Assembly (NCBI RefSeq): GCF_029143285.1
Contig: NZ_JAPDSH010000006.1
Coordinates: 109,568 to 173,567 of the forward strand
Length of the DNA stretch: 64,000 nt
From: Vagococcus proximus
GTDB lineage: Bacteria; Bacillota; Bacilli; Lactobacillales; Vagococcaceae
Reading direction: 5' to 3'
Made by a program: the position numbers and the translations under genes. Below the pieces are notes generated by a model. That model made no database searches. It worked only from the letters and a program-made list of their open reading frames with translations, and was not told the DNA's origin. Numbering within the stretch: position 1 is the stretch's first letter; the number at the start of each line of letters is the position of its first letter. Positions 8,546 to 18,895 of the stretch are shown here, piece after piece.

Positions 8546-9157
8546 ATGGCTCAATTGGAGATGAGAAATCTTACTAAAAAAGTAGGGTTCAGTTATTATT
8601 TTATAAATACTAATTTAAAGATTCCTGAAAAAAAGATTTTAGGTTTATTGGGGAAAAATAATGTCGGAAAAACTTATTTATGCTATATGTTGGCTGGTTT
8701 AGATACGGAGTATGAGGGTCAAATTATATGGGATAGCGCGACACCAGTGGGGTTAGTTGATGGGAAAGAAGAATTAAACTCATCAGAAACGATACAATGT
8801 TATTTTGAGTCTATTATAGAATTGGATAAAAAGGGGAATACAAGGGATTGGATTCAAGTCTTGGAAGAGGTTGGTCTTGATAGAAAAAGTTTAACACCAC
8901 TTTGTGACTATTCCTGTATGAATAAGAAAAAAGTTATGATTGCTAAAACAATTTTATTTAATAGAGAATTGGTAATATTTGATGAACCTTTCTATGGTCT
9001 AGATACTTTTTCAAAAATCGAAATAAAGGCCCTTATAATAAAAATGATGCAAAATCACTATACAATGGTCGTGACTAGCCCTCATGAGAAGGATTTGACG
9101 GAGATTTGTGATATTATATATCTAATTGAAGGTAGACAAATTCATCGTTTTGTTTAG
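8546..9157 (+). CDS. Orphan, degenerate ABC transporter ATP-binding protein
   Basis: This 203-residue stand-alone ABC ATPase has Walker A LGKNNVGKT near residue 36, Walker B LVIFDEP and the D-loop-like GLDTFS. The region that should hold the LSGGQ signature reads CDYSCMNKKK, so the signature is not recognisable, and the switch region reads SPHEKD. No permease gene is adjacent. It has a GTAGGAGA ribosome site and no clear terminator before the peptidase gene 63 bases downstream, so the two may be cotranscribed. It could be the ATPase of a small exporter whose membrane part lies elsewhere, or a repurposed regulatory ATPase. The family beyond ABC class is not recognised. Confidence 0.75.
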   Translation: MAQLEMRNLTKKVGFSYYFINTNLKIPEKKILGLLGKNNVGKTYLCYMLAGLDTEYEGQIIWDSATPVGLVDGKEELNSSETIQCYFESIIELDKKGNTRDWIQVLEEVGLDRKSLTPLCDYSCMNKKKVMIAKTILFNRELVIFDEPFYGLDTFSKIEIKALIIKMMQNHYTMVVTSPHEKDLTEICDIIYLIEGRQIHRFV

Positions 9158-9220
9158 AGAAATGATACGACGAGTCTTGCTAATGTTGACGACATAATTC
9201 TTAATGTGGGAGTGATTTTA

Positions 9221-10363
9221 TTGGAAAAAAAAAGATTTAGAGAAGAAGGTTTTAAATTAGATGGTGTACCGGGGATGTATAATGCAATTACAGATGTAAC
9301 TGGTGTTGAAGTTGGTTATAGTACAGTTTGGTTAGGTGAACCTGCTGATTATAAAGGCGATTTCTCTAATTTTGCTCGAACAGGTGTGACAACGATTTTA
9401 CCAAGGGGGAAAAAAAGAAGTGCTGTTTATGCAGGCCGTTTTGATTTGAATGGAAATGGTGAGATGACCGGTTCTCATTGGATTGATGATTCAGGATTTT
9501 TACATGGTCCTATTGGGATTACAAATACTCACAGTGTTGGAATTGTAAGAGATAGTCTTGCGAAATGGATGGTCCAAAATAAGTTTTATTATCCCTTGAT
9601 TATGAATGGCAAGCCAGTTGAAAATTGTAGCTTCTTTTACCCGGTTGTAGGTGAAACATGGGATGGAATGTTAAATGATACGAATGGTTTTCATGTGGAA
9701 GAAAAGCATGTTATGGAAGCTCTAAAAAATGCTAAATCAGGTACACCTGCGGAAGGTAATGTTGGTGGTGGGACTGGGATGAAATGCCACGGATTCAAAG
9801 GTGGTTCAGGAACTTCTTCCCGTGTCTTGCCAAAAGAAGAGGGTGGCTATACAGTAGGAGCTTTCGTCCAAGCTAATCACGGACCAAGAGATAAATTTAA
9901 AGTGTATGGTCTGCCAATCGGTAAGTTGATTGAAGGGCATCAAGCAGTCTTGAATACAGATGCACCAAAACCTGGTTCAGGTTCTATTATTGTAGTACTA
10001 GCAACAGATGCTCCCCTCTCTCCAACACAGCTTACTAAATTATGTAAAAGAGTTCCGATTGGTTTAGGAGAATTAGGTGCGGGATGTGAAAACGGCTCTG
10101 GTGATATTTTCTTGGCTTTTTCTACTGCTAATGAAAAAGCATATACCACATCTACAAGTACAGCAGATGTACTAGGTGATGATTTGATTGATCCTTTATA
10201 TAATGCGGTTGTACAGTCTGTAGAGGAAGCTATTTTAAATGCTTTGTTTGCCGCTGATGATTTAGTAGGGCGTAACGGCAATACTTATTACGCGATACCA
10301 CATGATGAAGTGAAGTCGATTGTTAGAGAATATCGTCCAGATTGCTTAGTTGAATCAGAGTAG
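9221..10363 (+). CDS. DmpA/P1-family peptidase (L-aminopeptidase/D-esterase type)
   Basis: This protein of about 380 residues belongs to the self-processing N-terminal-nucleophile peptidases (MEROPS P1; DmpA, BapA), which cleave N-terminal residues, including D- or beta-amino acids, from short peptides. The family blocks GVEVGY, TGVTTILPRG, GGGTGMKCHGFKGG with GTSSR, and SIIVVLATDAPL are present. Autocleavage would occur before the Ser that opens the last block (residue 255), which becomes the nucleophile. No signal peptide is seen, so it is cytoplasmic. The TTG start is chosen because GGGAG lies 8 bases before it; in-frame GTGs upstream would add five residues. It may be cotranscribed with the orphan ABC ATPase. 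Confidence 0.9.
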   Translation: MEKKRFREEGFKLDGVPGMYNAITDVTGVEVGYSTVWLGEPADYKGDFSNFARTGVTTILPRGKKRSAVYAGRFDLNGNGEMTGSHWIDDSGFLHGPIGITNTHSVGIVRDSLAKWMVQNKFYYPLIMNGKPVENCSFFYPVVGETWDGMLNDTNGFHVEEKHVMEALKNAKSGTPAEGNVGGGTGMKCHGFKGGSGTSSRVLPKEEGGYTVGAFVQANHGPRDKFKVYGLPIGKLIEGHQAVLNTDAPKPGSGSIIVVLATDAPLSPTQLTKLCKRVPIGLGELGAGCENGSGDIFLAFSTANEKAYTTSTSTADVLGDDLIDPLYNAVVQSVEEAILNALFAADDLVGRNGNTYYAIPHDEVKSIVREYRPDCLVESE

Positions 10364-10513
10364 AGTGTAAGTATTTGAAGCTATTTTCTAAATAATTTTT
10401 ATTTTTAGATGTTATTATTCAAAATATTAAAGTTAATAATAGCTAGTTTTATATAAAAAAGTATGATAAAATCATAAAAGAGTAATATGGACAGAATAGG
10501 GAGGTTTCAACAC

Positions 10514-10750
10514 GTGAGTAATTTTCTATTAGGCGTTATGATCGCCGTTTCGATTTTAATCATCATTGCCGTAATGATGCAACCAAGTAAGCAAAATAGT
10601 GCAGCAAGTGCTTTTACTGGTGGCGCAGACCAATTATTTGGTAAACAAAAAGCGCGTGGGTTTGAAGCAGTTATGCAAAAAGCAACAGCTGTATTAGGTG
10701 TTGTCTGGGTTTTACTTGCTTTAGTATTAGCCTACTTATCATCTAAGTAA
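10514..10750 (+). CDS. secG: Preprotein translocase subunit SecG
   Basis: This 78-residue protein has two membrane helices (about residues 3-22 and 55-75) separated by a polar loop containing QPSKQNSAASAFTGGADQLF, the typical SecG loop. It assists the SecYE channel during protein export. The GTG start is preferred over an upstream in-frame ATG because GGGAGG precedes it and because family members begin at this point. It is the first gene before est, rnr and smpB, the order usual in enterococci, but a terminator follows directly, so the downstream genes also need a promoter or readthrough. Confidence 0.93.
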   Translation: MSNFLLGVMIAVSILIIIAVMMQPSKQNSAASAFTGGADQLFGKQKARGFEAVMQKATAVLGVVWVLLALVLAYLSSK

Positions 10751-10756
10751 AAAACG

Positions 10757-10789
10757 AAGGCCTCCTGTTTTGAACAGGGGGCTTTTTTA
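10757..10789 (+). terminator. Terminator after secG
   Basis: A hairpin of GGCCTCCTGTT with AACAGGGGGCT is followed by seven Ts. Confidence 0.85.
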
Positions 10790-10845
10790 GGTACAATGGT
10801 AGTATAAGAATGATTAATAGATAATATGAGCGGAGTGAAGAATAA

Positions 10846-11613
10846 GTGACTATTAAACAAACATTACCTAAAACTGTATTTTTCAGAGGGGGAAAACGTG
10901 CTGTTATTTTGATGCATGCTTATACGGGGACACCAAATGATGTTAGATCGTTAGGTCGATACCTAAATAATCAAGGCTATACGGTGTTAATGCCTTTATT
11001 CGAAGGACATGGCACAGCTCGTCCGGAAGATATTTTAGAAGCTGGTCCAAGTATTTGGAAAAAACAACTTGACGGTTATTTGCAAGAGTTTCATGCGAAT
11101 GGTTATGATGAGGTTGCTGTTTTTGGTTTATCATTAGGTGGATTATTTGCTATGAGTGCGGTGACGGATGATATGGAACAGGTAATTGGAGGGGGCGAAT
11201 TTTGTTCGCCGATCACACCAGAAAATGAAACTAATATTTTTCCAACATTTTTATACTATGCTAAGATGGTTATGAAAAAATCAGTATGTGAAGAAGTAGA
11301 AATTAATCGCCGTTTAATGGATATAGAAAAGCTATTACCGAGACAGCTTGATGAGATAAAAGAATTTAGTTCTAAAGTCTTCAATCAGCTACCCTATGTC
11401 ACGCAACCGACACTGCTTGTTCAAGCTGCAAAAGATAAAATGATTAATCCGAATGATGTGTATGAGGTTGAAAAACAACTAAAGGCCTCTCCTTCTGTTG
11501 TGAAGTGGTACCCAGAAAGTGGCCATGTGATTACTGTAGGACCTGAAAAAAAACAATTACAAGAGGATGTCCTATTATTCATAAATAATTTAAATTGGTG
11601 CCAACCTAATTAA
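10846..11613 (+). CDS. est: Alpha/beta-hydrolase carboxylesterase (Est30/EstA type)
   Basis: This 255-residue cytoplasmic serine hydrolase would cleave short- to medium-chain esters. The nucleophile elbow GLSLGG places Ser96, with probable acid Asp197 (AAKDKM) and His227 (ESGHVIT) completing the triad. The N-terminal LMHAYTGTPNDV is the oxyanion-hole region of the Est30 family. The start is GTG preceded by GGAGTGAAG. It lies between secG and rnr, where this esterase is found in many Firmicutes. Its physiological ester is unknown. Confidence 0.9.
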   Translation: MTIKQTLPKTVFFRGGKRAVILMHAYTGTPNDVRSLGRYLNNQGYTVLMPLFEGHGTARPEDILEAGPSIWKKQLDGYLQEFHANGYDEVAVFGLSLGGLFAMSAVTDDMEQVIGGGEFCSPITPENETNIFPTFLYYAKMVMKKSVCEEVEINRRLMDIEKLLPRQLDEIKEFSSKVFNQLPYVTQPTLLVQAAKDKMINPNDVYEVEKQLKASPSVVKWYPESGHVITVGPEKKQLQEDVLLFINNLNWCQPN

Positions 11614-11648
11614 GATAGGTTGTTGAAGAAGCACCCCGAGGAGAACAA

Positions 11649-14087
11649 ATGAAAGAAACAATAAAAGATAAGATACTTGCAGGTATAAAAGCAAGCGATA
11701 AGAAAAGTTTTTCAATGGAAGAGCTAGCAGAATTATTGAATTTTGCAAAAGGAGAAGACTTTAAGGTACTTGTCCAAACTATTGCCACAATGGAACGTGA
11801 AAAAACAATTATGTTTACCAAAAAAGGTAAAATTAAATTACCACCTAAAGAAGTATTAGTAGAAGGATTATTTAGGGCGAATGAACGTGGGTTTGGCTTT
11901 GTTTCTATCGAAGGTGAAGAGAGCGATGTTTATATCTCTAAAGATCACACTGGATTTGCGTTAAATGGCGATACAGTTAAGATCGATATAATCCAACCTG
12001 CTAATCATATCGAAGATAAGACAGCGGAAGGTAAAATTGTCGAAATCGTAGAACGTGCTATGACCCAAGTGGTGGGAGAGTTTATTCCGTTTACTGAAGA
12101 AAAAACACAAGAAACAGATTTGTATGGGTATGTTAAACCGCAAGATAAAAAAATGTCTAACTATAAAATCTTTATCCCAGCTGAAGGGATTAAACCTGTT
12201 GAAGGAACGATTGTAGTTGTTGAAGTAACACATTACCCTGAACCAGAATTTCCAACAGCATTAGAAGGATTAGTTAAGCAAACAGTAGGGCATAAAAATG
12301 ACCCAGGGATGGATATTTTAAGTATTGTGATGCAACATGGTATTCCAACAAAATTCCCAGATGATGTATTGACCCATGCGGATAGTGTTCCTGATACTAT
12401 TTCTGAAGAAGATATAAAAAAACGTCGTGATTGTCGAGACCAAGTACTTGTTACAATTGATGGGGCAGATGCAAAAGATTTAGATGATGCCGTTACAGTC
12501 CGTCGTTTATCAAATGGTAACTATTTCTTAGGGGTTCATATTGCAGATGTTTCTCATTATGTTACTGAGGGTAGCCCTATGGATATTGAAGCTTACGAAC
12601 GTGCAACAAGTGTGTACTTGACGGACCGTGTGATTCCGATGATTCCTCACCGTTTATCAAATGGAATCTGTTCACTTAATCCTAAAGTCCCAAGACTTGC
12701 AATGAGTTGTGAGATGGAGATTGATGAAACGGGTCATGTTGTAAATTACGATATCTTTGAAAGTGTTATTCAAACAGCAGAGCGAATGACGTATACAGCT
12801 GTTAATGAAATATTAGAAGATAAGAATTCTGATACACTAGCTCAATATAAAGAGTTAGTTCCTATGTTTAACGAAATGGGCGCGCTACATAAGATTCTTG
12901 AAGGGATGAGAATAGAGCGCGGTGCTATTTCATTTGAAGACAAAGAGGCTAAAATTATAGTAGATGAAATTGGTAATCCTGTTGAAATTCAATTGAGAGA
13001 TCGAGGATTAGGTGAGCGTTTGATAGAGTCGTTTATGCTAATGGCTAATGAAACTGTTGCTAAACATTTCAATTCTCAAAAATTACCATTTATTTACCGT
13101 ATTCATGAACAGCCTAAAGAAGATAAAATGCAACGTTTCTTCGAATTTGCTACAAACTTTGGTATTATGGTTAAAGGAACAAAAGAAGATATATCTCCTA
13201 AAGAATTACAAAGTGCTTTAAATCAGGTGAAAGGAAAACCTGAAGAAGCGGTTATTAATAAGATGTTATTAAGAAGTATGCAACAAGCTAAGTATAGTGA
13301 AGATGCTGTAGGGCATTATGGTTTAGCTGCAGAGGATTACACTCATTTTACCTCTCCAATTCGACGCTATCCTGATTTAATTGTTCACCGTTTAATTAAG
13401 TCATATCAATCGAAACCGATTTCTGATGAGACGAAAGAAAAATGGCAGGAGCATTTACCAGATATTGCCCTTCATAGTTCGCAGATGGAAAGGCGCGCAG
13501 TTGACGCAGAACGCGATACGGATTCGCTTAAGAAAGCTGAGTTTATGGTGGATAAAGTAGGTCAAGAGTTTGAAGGTGTTATTGGTTCGATTACTAAGTT
13601 TGGTATGTTTATTGAATTAGCAAATACAGTAGAAGGCTTAATTCACATTAGCAAGTTACCTGAGTACTTCCAATTTGTTGAAAGTCATTTAGCTCTTGTA
13701 GGAGAACGTTCTAGAACAACTTACCGTATTGGCCAAAAAGTAGTCATCAAAGTAACAAAAGCTGATCCTGTGACGCGCGAGATTGATTTTGAATTGATAT
13801 CAGCTGAAGAGTTAGCCGAAAAAGATAAAGTAGACATTCAAAAACGTGAACGACGTGGTGGAGGCCGTGAACGAAGCGGTAGAGACCGAGATAGACAGTC
13901 TAGAGGCAAAGATAAGCCTTCAGGTCGTAAACAAGGTCGTGATACAAAACAATTGAAAGTTAAGTTAAATAGCAAACCGAAAGCTCATACCGATAGAGAT
14001 GAGAAATATGGTAAGTCTAAAAAGAAAAAAGGTAAGAAGCCTTTTTATAAAGAAGTAGCGAAGAAAAAAGGTAAAAAGAAAAAGTAG
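11649..14087 (+). CDS. rnr: Ribonuclease R (3'-5' exoribonuclease)
   Basis: This 812-residue exonuclease degrades structured RNA and works with tmRNA-SmpB in clearing non-stop mRNA. Domains in order: N-terminal winged helix (about 1-70), cold-shock domains (about 75-220), RNB catalytic domain (about 245-590) with the metal-binding cluster DGADAKDLDDAV, S1 domain (about 640-720, EGVIGSITKFGMFIEL), and a very basic Lys/Arg tail. The ribosome site is a GAGGAG just before the ATG. smpB follows 21 bases downstream, which fits the joint role. Length is typical for the family. Confidence 0.97.
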   Translation: MKETIKDKILAGIKASDKKSFSMEELAELLNFAKGEDFKVLVQTIATMEREKTIMFTKKGKIKLPPKEVLVEGLFRANERGFGFVSIEGEESDVYISKDHTGFALNGDTVKIDIIQPANHIEDKTAEGKIVEIVERAMTQVVGEFIPFTEEKTQETDLYGYVKPQDKKMSNYKIFIPAEGIKPVEGTIVVVEVTHYPEPEFPTALEGLVKQTVGHKNDPGMDILSIVMQHGIPTKFPDDVLTHADSVPDTISEEDIKKRRDCRDQVLVTIDGADAKDLDDAVTVRRLSNGNYFLGVHIADVSHYVTEGSPMDIEAYERATSVYLTDRVIPMIPHRLSNGICSLNPKVPRLAMSCEMEIDETGHVVNYDIFESVIQTAERMTYTAVNEILEDKNSDTLAQYKELVPMFNEMGALHKILEGMRIERGAISFEDKEAKIIVDEIGNPVEIQLRDRGLGERLIESFMLMANETVAKHFNSQKLPFIYRIHEQPKEDKMQRFFEFATNFGIMVKGTKEDISPKELQSALNQVKGKPEEAVINKMLLRSMQQAKYSEDAVGHYGLAAEDYTHFTSPIRRYPDLIVHRLIKSYQSKPISDETKEKWQEHLPDIALHSSQMERRAVDAERDTDSLKKAEFMVDKVGQEFEGVIGSITKFGMFIELANTVEGLIHISKLPEYFQFVESHLALVGERSRTTYRIGQKVVIKVTKADPVTREIDFELISAEELAEKDKVDIQKRERRGGGRERSGRDRDRQSRGKDKPSGRKQGRDTKQLKVKLNSKPKAHTDRDEKYGKSKKKKGKKPFYKEVAKKKGKKKK

Positions 14088-14108
14088 CTAAGAGTTGGGG
14101 GAATGAAA

Positions 14109-14567
14109 ATGCCTAAAGGTGAAGGAAAACTAATTGCTCAAAATAGAAAAGCGCGCCACGATTATACAGTTATCGATACAATTGAAGCAGGTATGGTGTT
14201 GCAAGGAACAGAAATTAAAGCCATTAGAAATGGTCGCATGAATTTAAAAGATGGATTTGCAAGAGTGAGAAATGGAGAAGTTTTCTTACACAATGTCCAT
14301 ATTAGTCCCTATGAACAAGGGAATTTATTCAATCACGAACCATTGAGAACTAGAAAGTTACTAATGAAGAAAAAACAAATCGAGCGGTTGATTGGTGAAA
14401 CTAAGAATGCGGGTATAACATTGGTACCTTTAAAAGTTTACATTAAAAATGGTTATGCCAAAGTATTGATTGGTGTATGTAAAGGTAAAAAAAGTTATGA
14501 TAAGCGTGAAGACTTAAAACGTCGAGATATTAATCGTGAGATTGAACGAACATTAAAGAATAGATAA
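14109..14567 (+). CDS. smpB: SsrA-binding protein SmpB
   Basis: This 152-residue protein binds tmRNA and delivers it to stalled ribosomes. The N-terminal [19 protein letters not shown], the central [11 protein letters not shown] and the basic C-terminal tail ([13 protein letters not shown]) are diagnostic. Two in-frame ATGs lie 6 bases apart; the second is chosen because it sits 8 bases from the GGGGG ribosome site and matches family starts. It closes the secG-est-rnr-smpB group. No ssrA gene was recognised next to it. Confidence 0.96.
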   Translation: MPKGEGKLIAQNRKARHDYTVIDTIEAGMVLQGTEIKAIRNGRMNLKDGFARVRNGEVFLHNVHISPYEQGNLFNHEPLRTRKLLMKKKQIERLIGETKNAGITLVPLKVYIKNGYAKVLIGVCKGKKSYDKREDLKRRDINREIERTLKNR

Positions 14568-14577
14568 AAAGAGAAGA

Positions 14578-14627
14578 ACTTTGTGAGGTATGTGATAGTT
14601 TATACCAAATACCAAAGTTTTTTTCTT
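14578..14627 (+). terminator. Terminator after smpB
   Basis: The arms AACTTT...GGTA and TACC...AAAGTT pair with a small bulge on the left side, and the right arm continues into a long T-tract. Confidence 0.7.
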
Positions 14628-15081
14628 TTTTTTATAAAAATGGCATAAAAAAAACCTTGGAATAACAGTATTTGTGAGGTTTTACTGTTTTAGTTTAAAG
14701 TATAAAACTAATAGTGGCTAAATAATTCACATAATCCTTTAAAATTAGTGAAAACTTTGATAGGATAGAGGTTGTAATAGACTATTTTGAATGGGAGGAG
14801 AAAGAAGTTTCGTAGAGTAGTGATTGAGATATTGCCAGAAATTGAAAAAACAAATGATTCAAAAGAAAGAAGAAGACAGTTGTTATTTGGGTGATTTTAA
14901 AAATTATCGTTTTTTATCAATTATTTTCATGAAAAACTTTGTATTTTGCAATCAATGGTGGTATTATAATTTGTGTTGAATAGCAATAAGTAATAGAGCT
15001 ATAATTTTTTACTTATAACACATTGCTCAGTTATTATTTTTGTTATTTTAAATCTTCTCTTTGGAAAAGAGGTGAAGTAAA
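14628..15081 (+). other. Long intergenic region ahead of the ATP synthase operon
   Basis: No convincing gene is visible in these 454 bases. A weak 7-bp stem (AACAGTA with TACTGTT, 14664-14689) is present. A 35-codon frame at 14787-14894 starting with TTG after no good ribosome site is doubtful. A TATAAT at 14965-14970 is the best promoter candidate for the ATP synthase genes, but no well-spaced -35 was found. An atpI gene, often first in such operons, is absent here. Confidence 0.5.
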
Positions 15082-15813
15082 ATGGAAGAAAAATCCTGGA
15101 TTGTTACTATTGCGGGTTTTGATTTTGACGCAACGGTATGTATGATGGTTTTGCTGGCATGTCTGATAATTTTCGGATTTGTGATGTACTGTTCAAGAAA
15201 TCTTCAACTGAAACCAACAGGGAAACAAAACTTTTTAGAATGGATCATTGATTTCGTTAAAGGAATCTTGAAAGGTAACTTGCCTGGTAAAGAAGTGAAT
15301 AACTATCATTTACTAGCGTTTACTATGTTCTTATTTGTTCTTGTTTCAAACATCTTGGGTTTGGTGACGAAAATCGGTATTCATAACACTCAGGGTGAAG
15401 AAATCAGTTTTTGGAAGAGTCCAACAGCCGATCCGTTAGTAACACTGACGTTGGCAACATTGGTTATTCTTTTAACCAATTATTTTGGAGTTGAGAAATT
15501 CGGTGGAAAAGGTTATTTTGATCACAGCTTTGCCCAACCGGCTAAATTCTTAATGCCAGTAAAATTGATGGAAGAATTTACTAACGTTTTAACGTTAGGT
15601 CTTCGTCTATACGGTAACATCTATGCAGGTGAAGTATTGTTAACACTTATTTCAAGTAAATTAGCTGTTAATGGTCCTGTATCATTTGTTCTTGCGATTC
15701 CATTAGAAATGATTTGGATAGGATTCTCAATCTTTATCGGTGGTATTCAAGCGTATGTGTTTGTAACCTTGTCAATGGTTTACTTATCTCACAAAGTAGC
15801 AACAGAGCACTAA
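15082..15813 (+). CDS. atpB: ATP synthase F0 subunit a
   Basis: This 243-residue membrane subunit forms the proton half-channels against the c-ring. Five to six membrane helices are visible. The essential Arg lies in GLRLYGNIYAGEVLL, followed by the conserved helix ending in FVTLSMVYL. It is the first gene of the eight-gene operon, with ribosome site GAGGTGAAG before the ATG, after a long leader and without a recognisable atpI gene. Confidence 0.97.
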   Translation: MEEKSWIVTIAGFDFDATVCMMVLLACLIIFGFVMYCSRNLQLKPTGKQNFLEWIIDFVKGILKGNLPGKEVNNYHLLAFTMFLFVLVSNILGLVTKIGIHNTQGEEISFWKSPTADPLVTLTLATLVILLTNYFGVEKFGGKGYFDHSFAQPAKFLMPVKLMEEFTNVLTLGLRLYGNIYAGEVLLTLISSKLAVNGPVSFVLAIPLEMIWIGFSIFIGGIQAYVFVTLSMVYLSHKVATEH

Positions 15814-15869
15814 AAATGTAGTAACATGTAACAAAAAAAGTATATGGATTAATTAGGAGGAAGTATAAT

Positions 15870-16082
15870 ATGAATTATATCGCAGCATCTATCGCAGTTT
15901 TTGGGTCAGCAATCGCGGCCGCTTATGGTAATGGTAAAGTAATCGCTAAAACAATCGAGTGTATGGCTCGCCAACCAGAAATGTCTGGTGAATTAAAATC
16001 AACAATGTTTATCGGTGTTGGTTTAATCGAGGCCGTGCCAATTCTAGGTGTGGTTATCGCTTTACTATTAATTTTCTTATAA
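15870..16082 (+). CDS. atpE: ATP synthase F0 subunit c
   Basis: This 70-residue hairpin proteolipid forms the rotor ring. Helix 1 has the Gly/Ala-rich pattern [13 protein letters not shown], the polar loop has ARQPE, and helix 2 carries the ion-binding Glu54 in GLIEAVPI. The residues after this Glu are Ala-Val rather than the Ser/Thr seen in sodium-type rings, which suggests proton coupling. It has the strongest ribosome site of the operon (AGGAGG) and is followed by a structured intergenic RNA, both in keeping with the need for many c copies per complex. Confidence 0.97.
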   Translation: MNYIAASIAVFGSAIAAAYGNGKVIAKTIECMARQPEMSGELKSTMFIGVGLIEAVPILGVVIALLLIFL

Positions 16083-16091
16083 AATATACAC

Positions 16092-16134
16092 GAAGGCAGG
16101 ACGCCGAACGTATCGGACAACCGTCTCTGCTTTC
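16092..16134 (+). promoter_or_regulatory. Two-tier hairpin between atpE and atpF
   Basis: An outer stem (GAAGGCAGGACG with CGTCTCTGCTTTC, one bulged base and one G-T pair) encloses an inner stem CCGA-ACGTA-TCGG. A T-rich but interrupted tract follows, so it may act as a partial terminator or as an mRNA-stabilising structure that raises c-subunit output relative to the downstream genes. Confidence 0.6.
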
Positions 16135-16257
16135 TTTCTATTTTTAAGAAATGCTAGTCAGTGTGTCGATTAGTGAGTAATAATTTCTTCTATAGTAATG
16201 TTACTTTATAAGAAGATCAGGAAACTAGTATAAATGAGAGAGGAAGTTCGAGCGATT

Positions 16258-16779
16258 ATGATCAATAATCTAGTTATAAGTAGTGTACCGACTACTGTTT
16301 TTACTACGATGGCTTTTGTCAGTTTGTCTTTTCTTATTTTAATTATCTTAATTAAAAAATTCGCTTGGGGTAACATCATGGCAATCATGGACGAGCGTGC
16401 TAATAAAATCTCTAGTGATTTAGACGGTGCGGAACAAGCTAAGATTGAAGCAGATGCTTTACGTCAACAAAGTGAAGAAGAATTAACCCTAGCAAGAAAA
16501 GAAGCGGCAGTCATCATCAAACGAGCTAAAGATAACGCAGAGAACAGTGCGCAAAGCATTGTGACAGAAGCTCGTACAGAAGCGCTTAATTACCGTGAAA
16601 AAGCGCAACGTGACATGGCGTTAGAAAGAGAACAATTAATTGAATCTGCTCGTCACGAAGTAGCAGATTTATCAGTTCAAATAGCTTCTAAAATATTGAA
16701 AAAAGAATTGAATACTGATACTCATAAAGAGTTAATCAATTCTTATATTGAAGGGCTGGGAACACAAAATGAAGACTGA
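16258..16779 (+). CDS. atpF: ATP synthase F0 subunit b
   Basis: This 173-residue stator subunit has one N-terminal membrane helix (about residues 15-38) and a long charged coiled coil that reaches F1. The junction reads KKFAWGNIMAIMDERANKI, typical of subunit b. The ATG used lies 11 bases after AGGAAG; an in-frame ATG eight codons earlier overlaps that ribosome site and is less likely. The end overlaps the start of atpH by 32 bases if the earliest atpH start is used. Confidence 0.95.
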   Translation: MINNLVISSVPTTVFTTMAFVSLSFLILIILIKKFAWGNIMAIMDERANKISSDLDGAEQAKIEADALRQQSEEELTLARKEAAVIIKRAKDNAENSAQSIVTEARTEALNYREKAQRDMALEREQLIESARHEVADLSVQIASKILKKELNTDTHKELINSYIEGLGTQNED

Positions 16780-17311
16780 AAATTTAACGATTGACAGACG
16801 ATATGGCCGTGTTCTTTATGAAACTGCAAAAGAAGAAAAGCATCTCGACCAAACTCACGAAGAGCTTGTTGCTCTTAGAGAGATTTATGAAGATGTTCCC
16901 GAATTAGGTCGTATCTTAAGTGATGACCGTTTGGAACCTTTTGAAAAAGTCGACATTCTACATGAATTAGACAAAGAGTTTAGTGAGACCATTTCGAAAT
17001 TCTTACGTGTTATTTATGAATATGGAAGAATGGATGAAGTGCCACAAATTATCGAAGAATTTGAATTCTTATACTATGAGAATAAAGGGATTTTAGTAGC
17101 AGATGTGACATCAGCTGTTCCTCTTACAGACGAACAAGTGACAAACGTTGAAGCTGAGATTGCTAAAAACTTCGGTTATCAAAAAGTTATTTTACGAAGC
17201 AAAGTAGATCCTGATATTTTAGGTGGCTTAATAGTTAATGCAGCGCATAAAGTGATTGACAATAGTGTCAAAAAACAGCTTGAAACAATGCATAAAGAAC
17301 TACTTAAGTAA
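16769..17311 (+). CDS. atpH: ATP synthase F1 subunit delta
   Basis: This subunit of about 180 residues links the stator stalk to the top of F1. The helical N-terminal domain (RYGRVLYETAKEE) and C-terminal segment (LGGLIVNAAHKVIDNSVKKQL) are characteristic. I place the start at the ATG that follows GGGCTGGGA, giving MKTENLTIDRRYG; an in-frame ATG 21 bases upstream inside atpF is also possible. The gene overlaps the end of atpF by 11 bases, so translation is coupled. Confidence 0.92.
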   Translation: MKTENLTIDRRYGRVLYETAKEEKHLDQTHEELVALREIYEDVPELGRILSDDRLEPFEKVDILHELDKEFSETISKFLRVIYEYGRMDEVPQIIEEFEFLYYENKGILVADVTSAVPLTDEQVTNVEAEIAKNFGYQKVILRSKVDPDILGGLIVNAAHKVIDNSVKKQLETMHKELLK

Positions 17312-17333
17312 GGGAAATGAGAAAAAGAGGTGA

Positions 17334-18878
<1,545 letters not shown>

Positions 18879-18895
18879 AAGGATGGTGAATTTGT

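Noticed and set aside
9940..10281. 113-codon minus-strand frame inside the DmpA-type peptidase
   Set aside because: It is a shadow of the conserved peptidase frame with no start signals.
13840..14087. Low-complexity Lys/Arg/Gly-rich repeats at the 3' end of rnr
   Set aside because: This is the normal basic C-terminal tail of RNase R and not a DNA repeat element.
14787..14894. 35-codon frame starting at TTG ahead of atpB
   Set aside because: It lacks a well-placed ribosome site and a recognisable family; mentioned only as a possible leader or relic.
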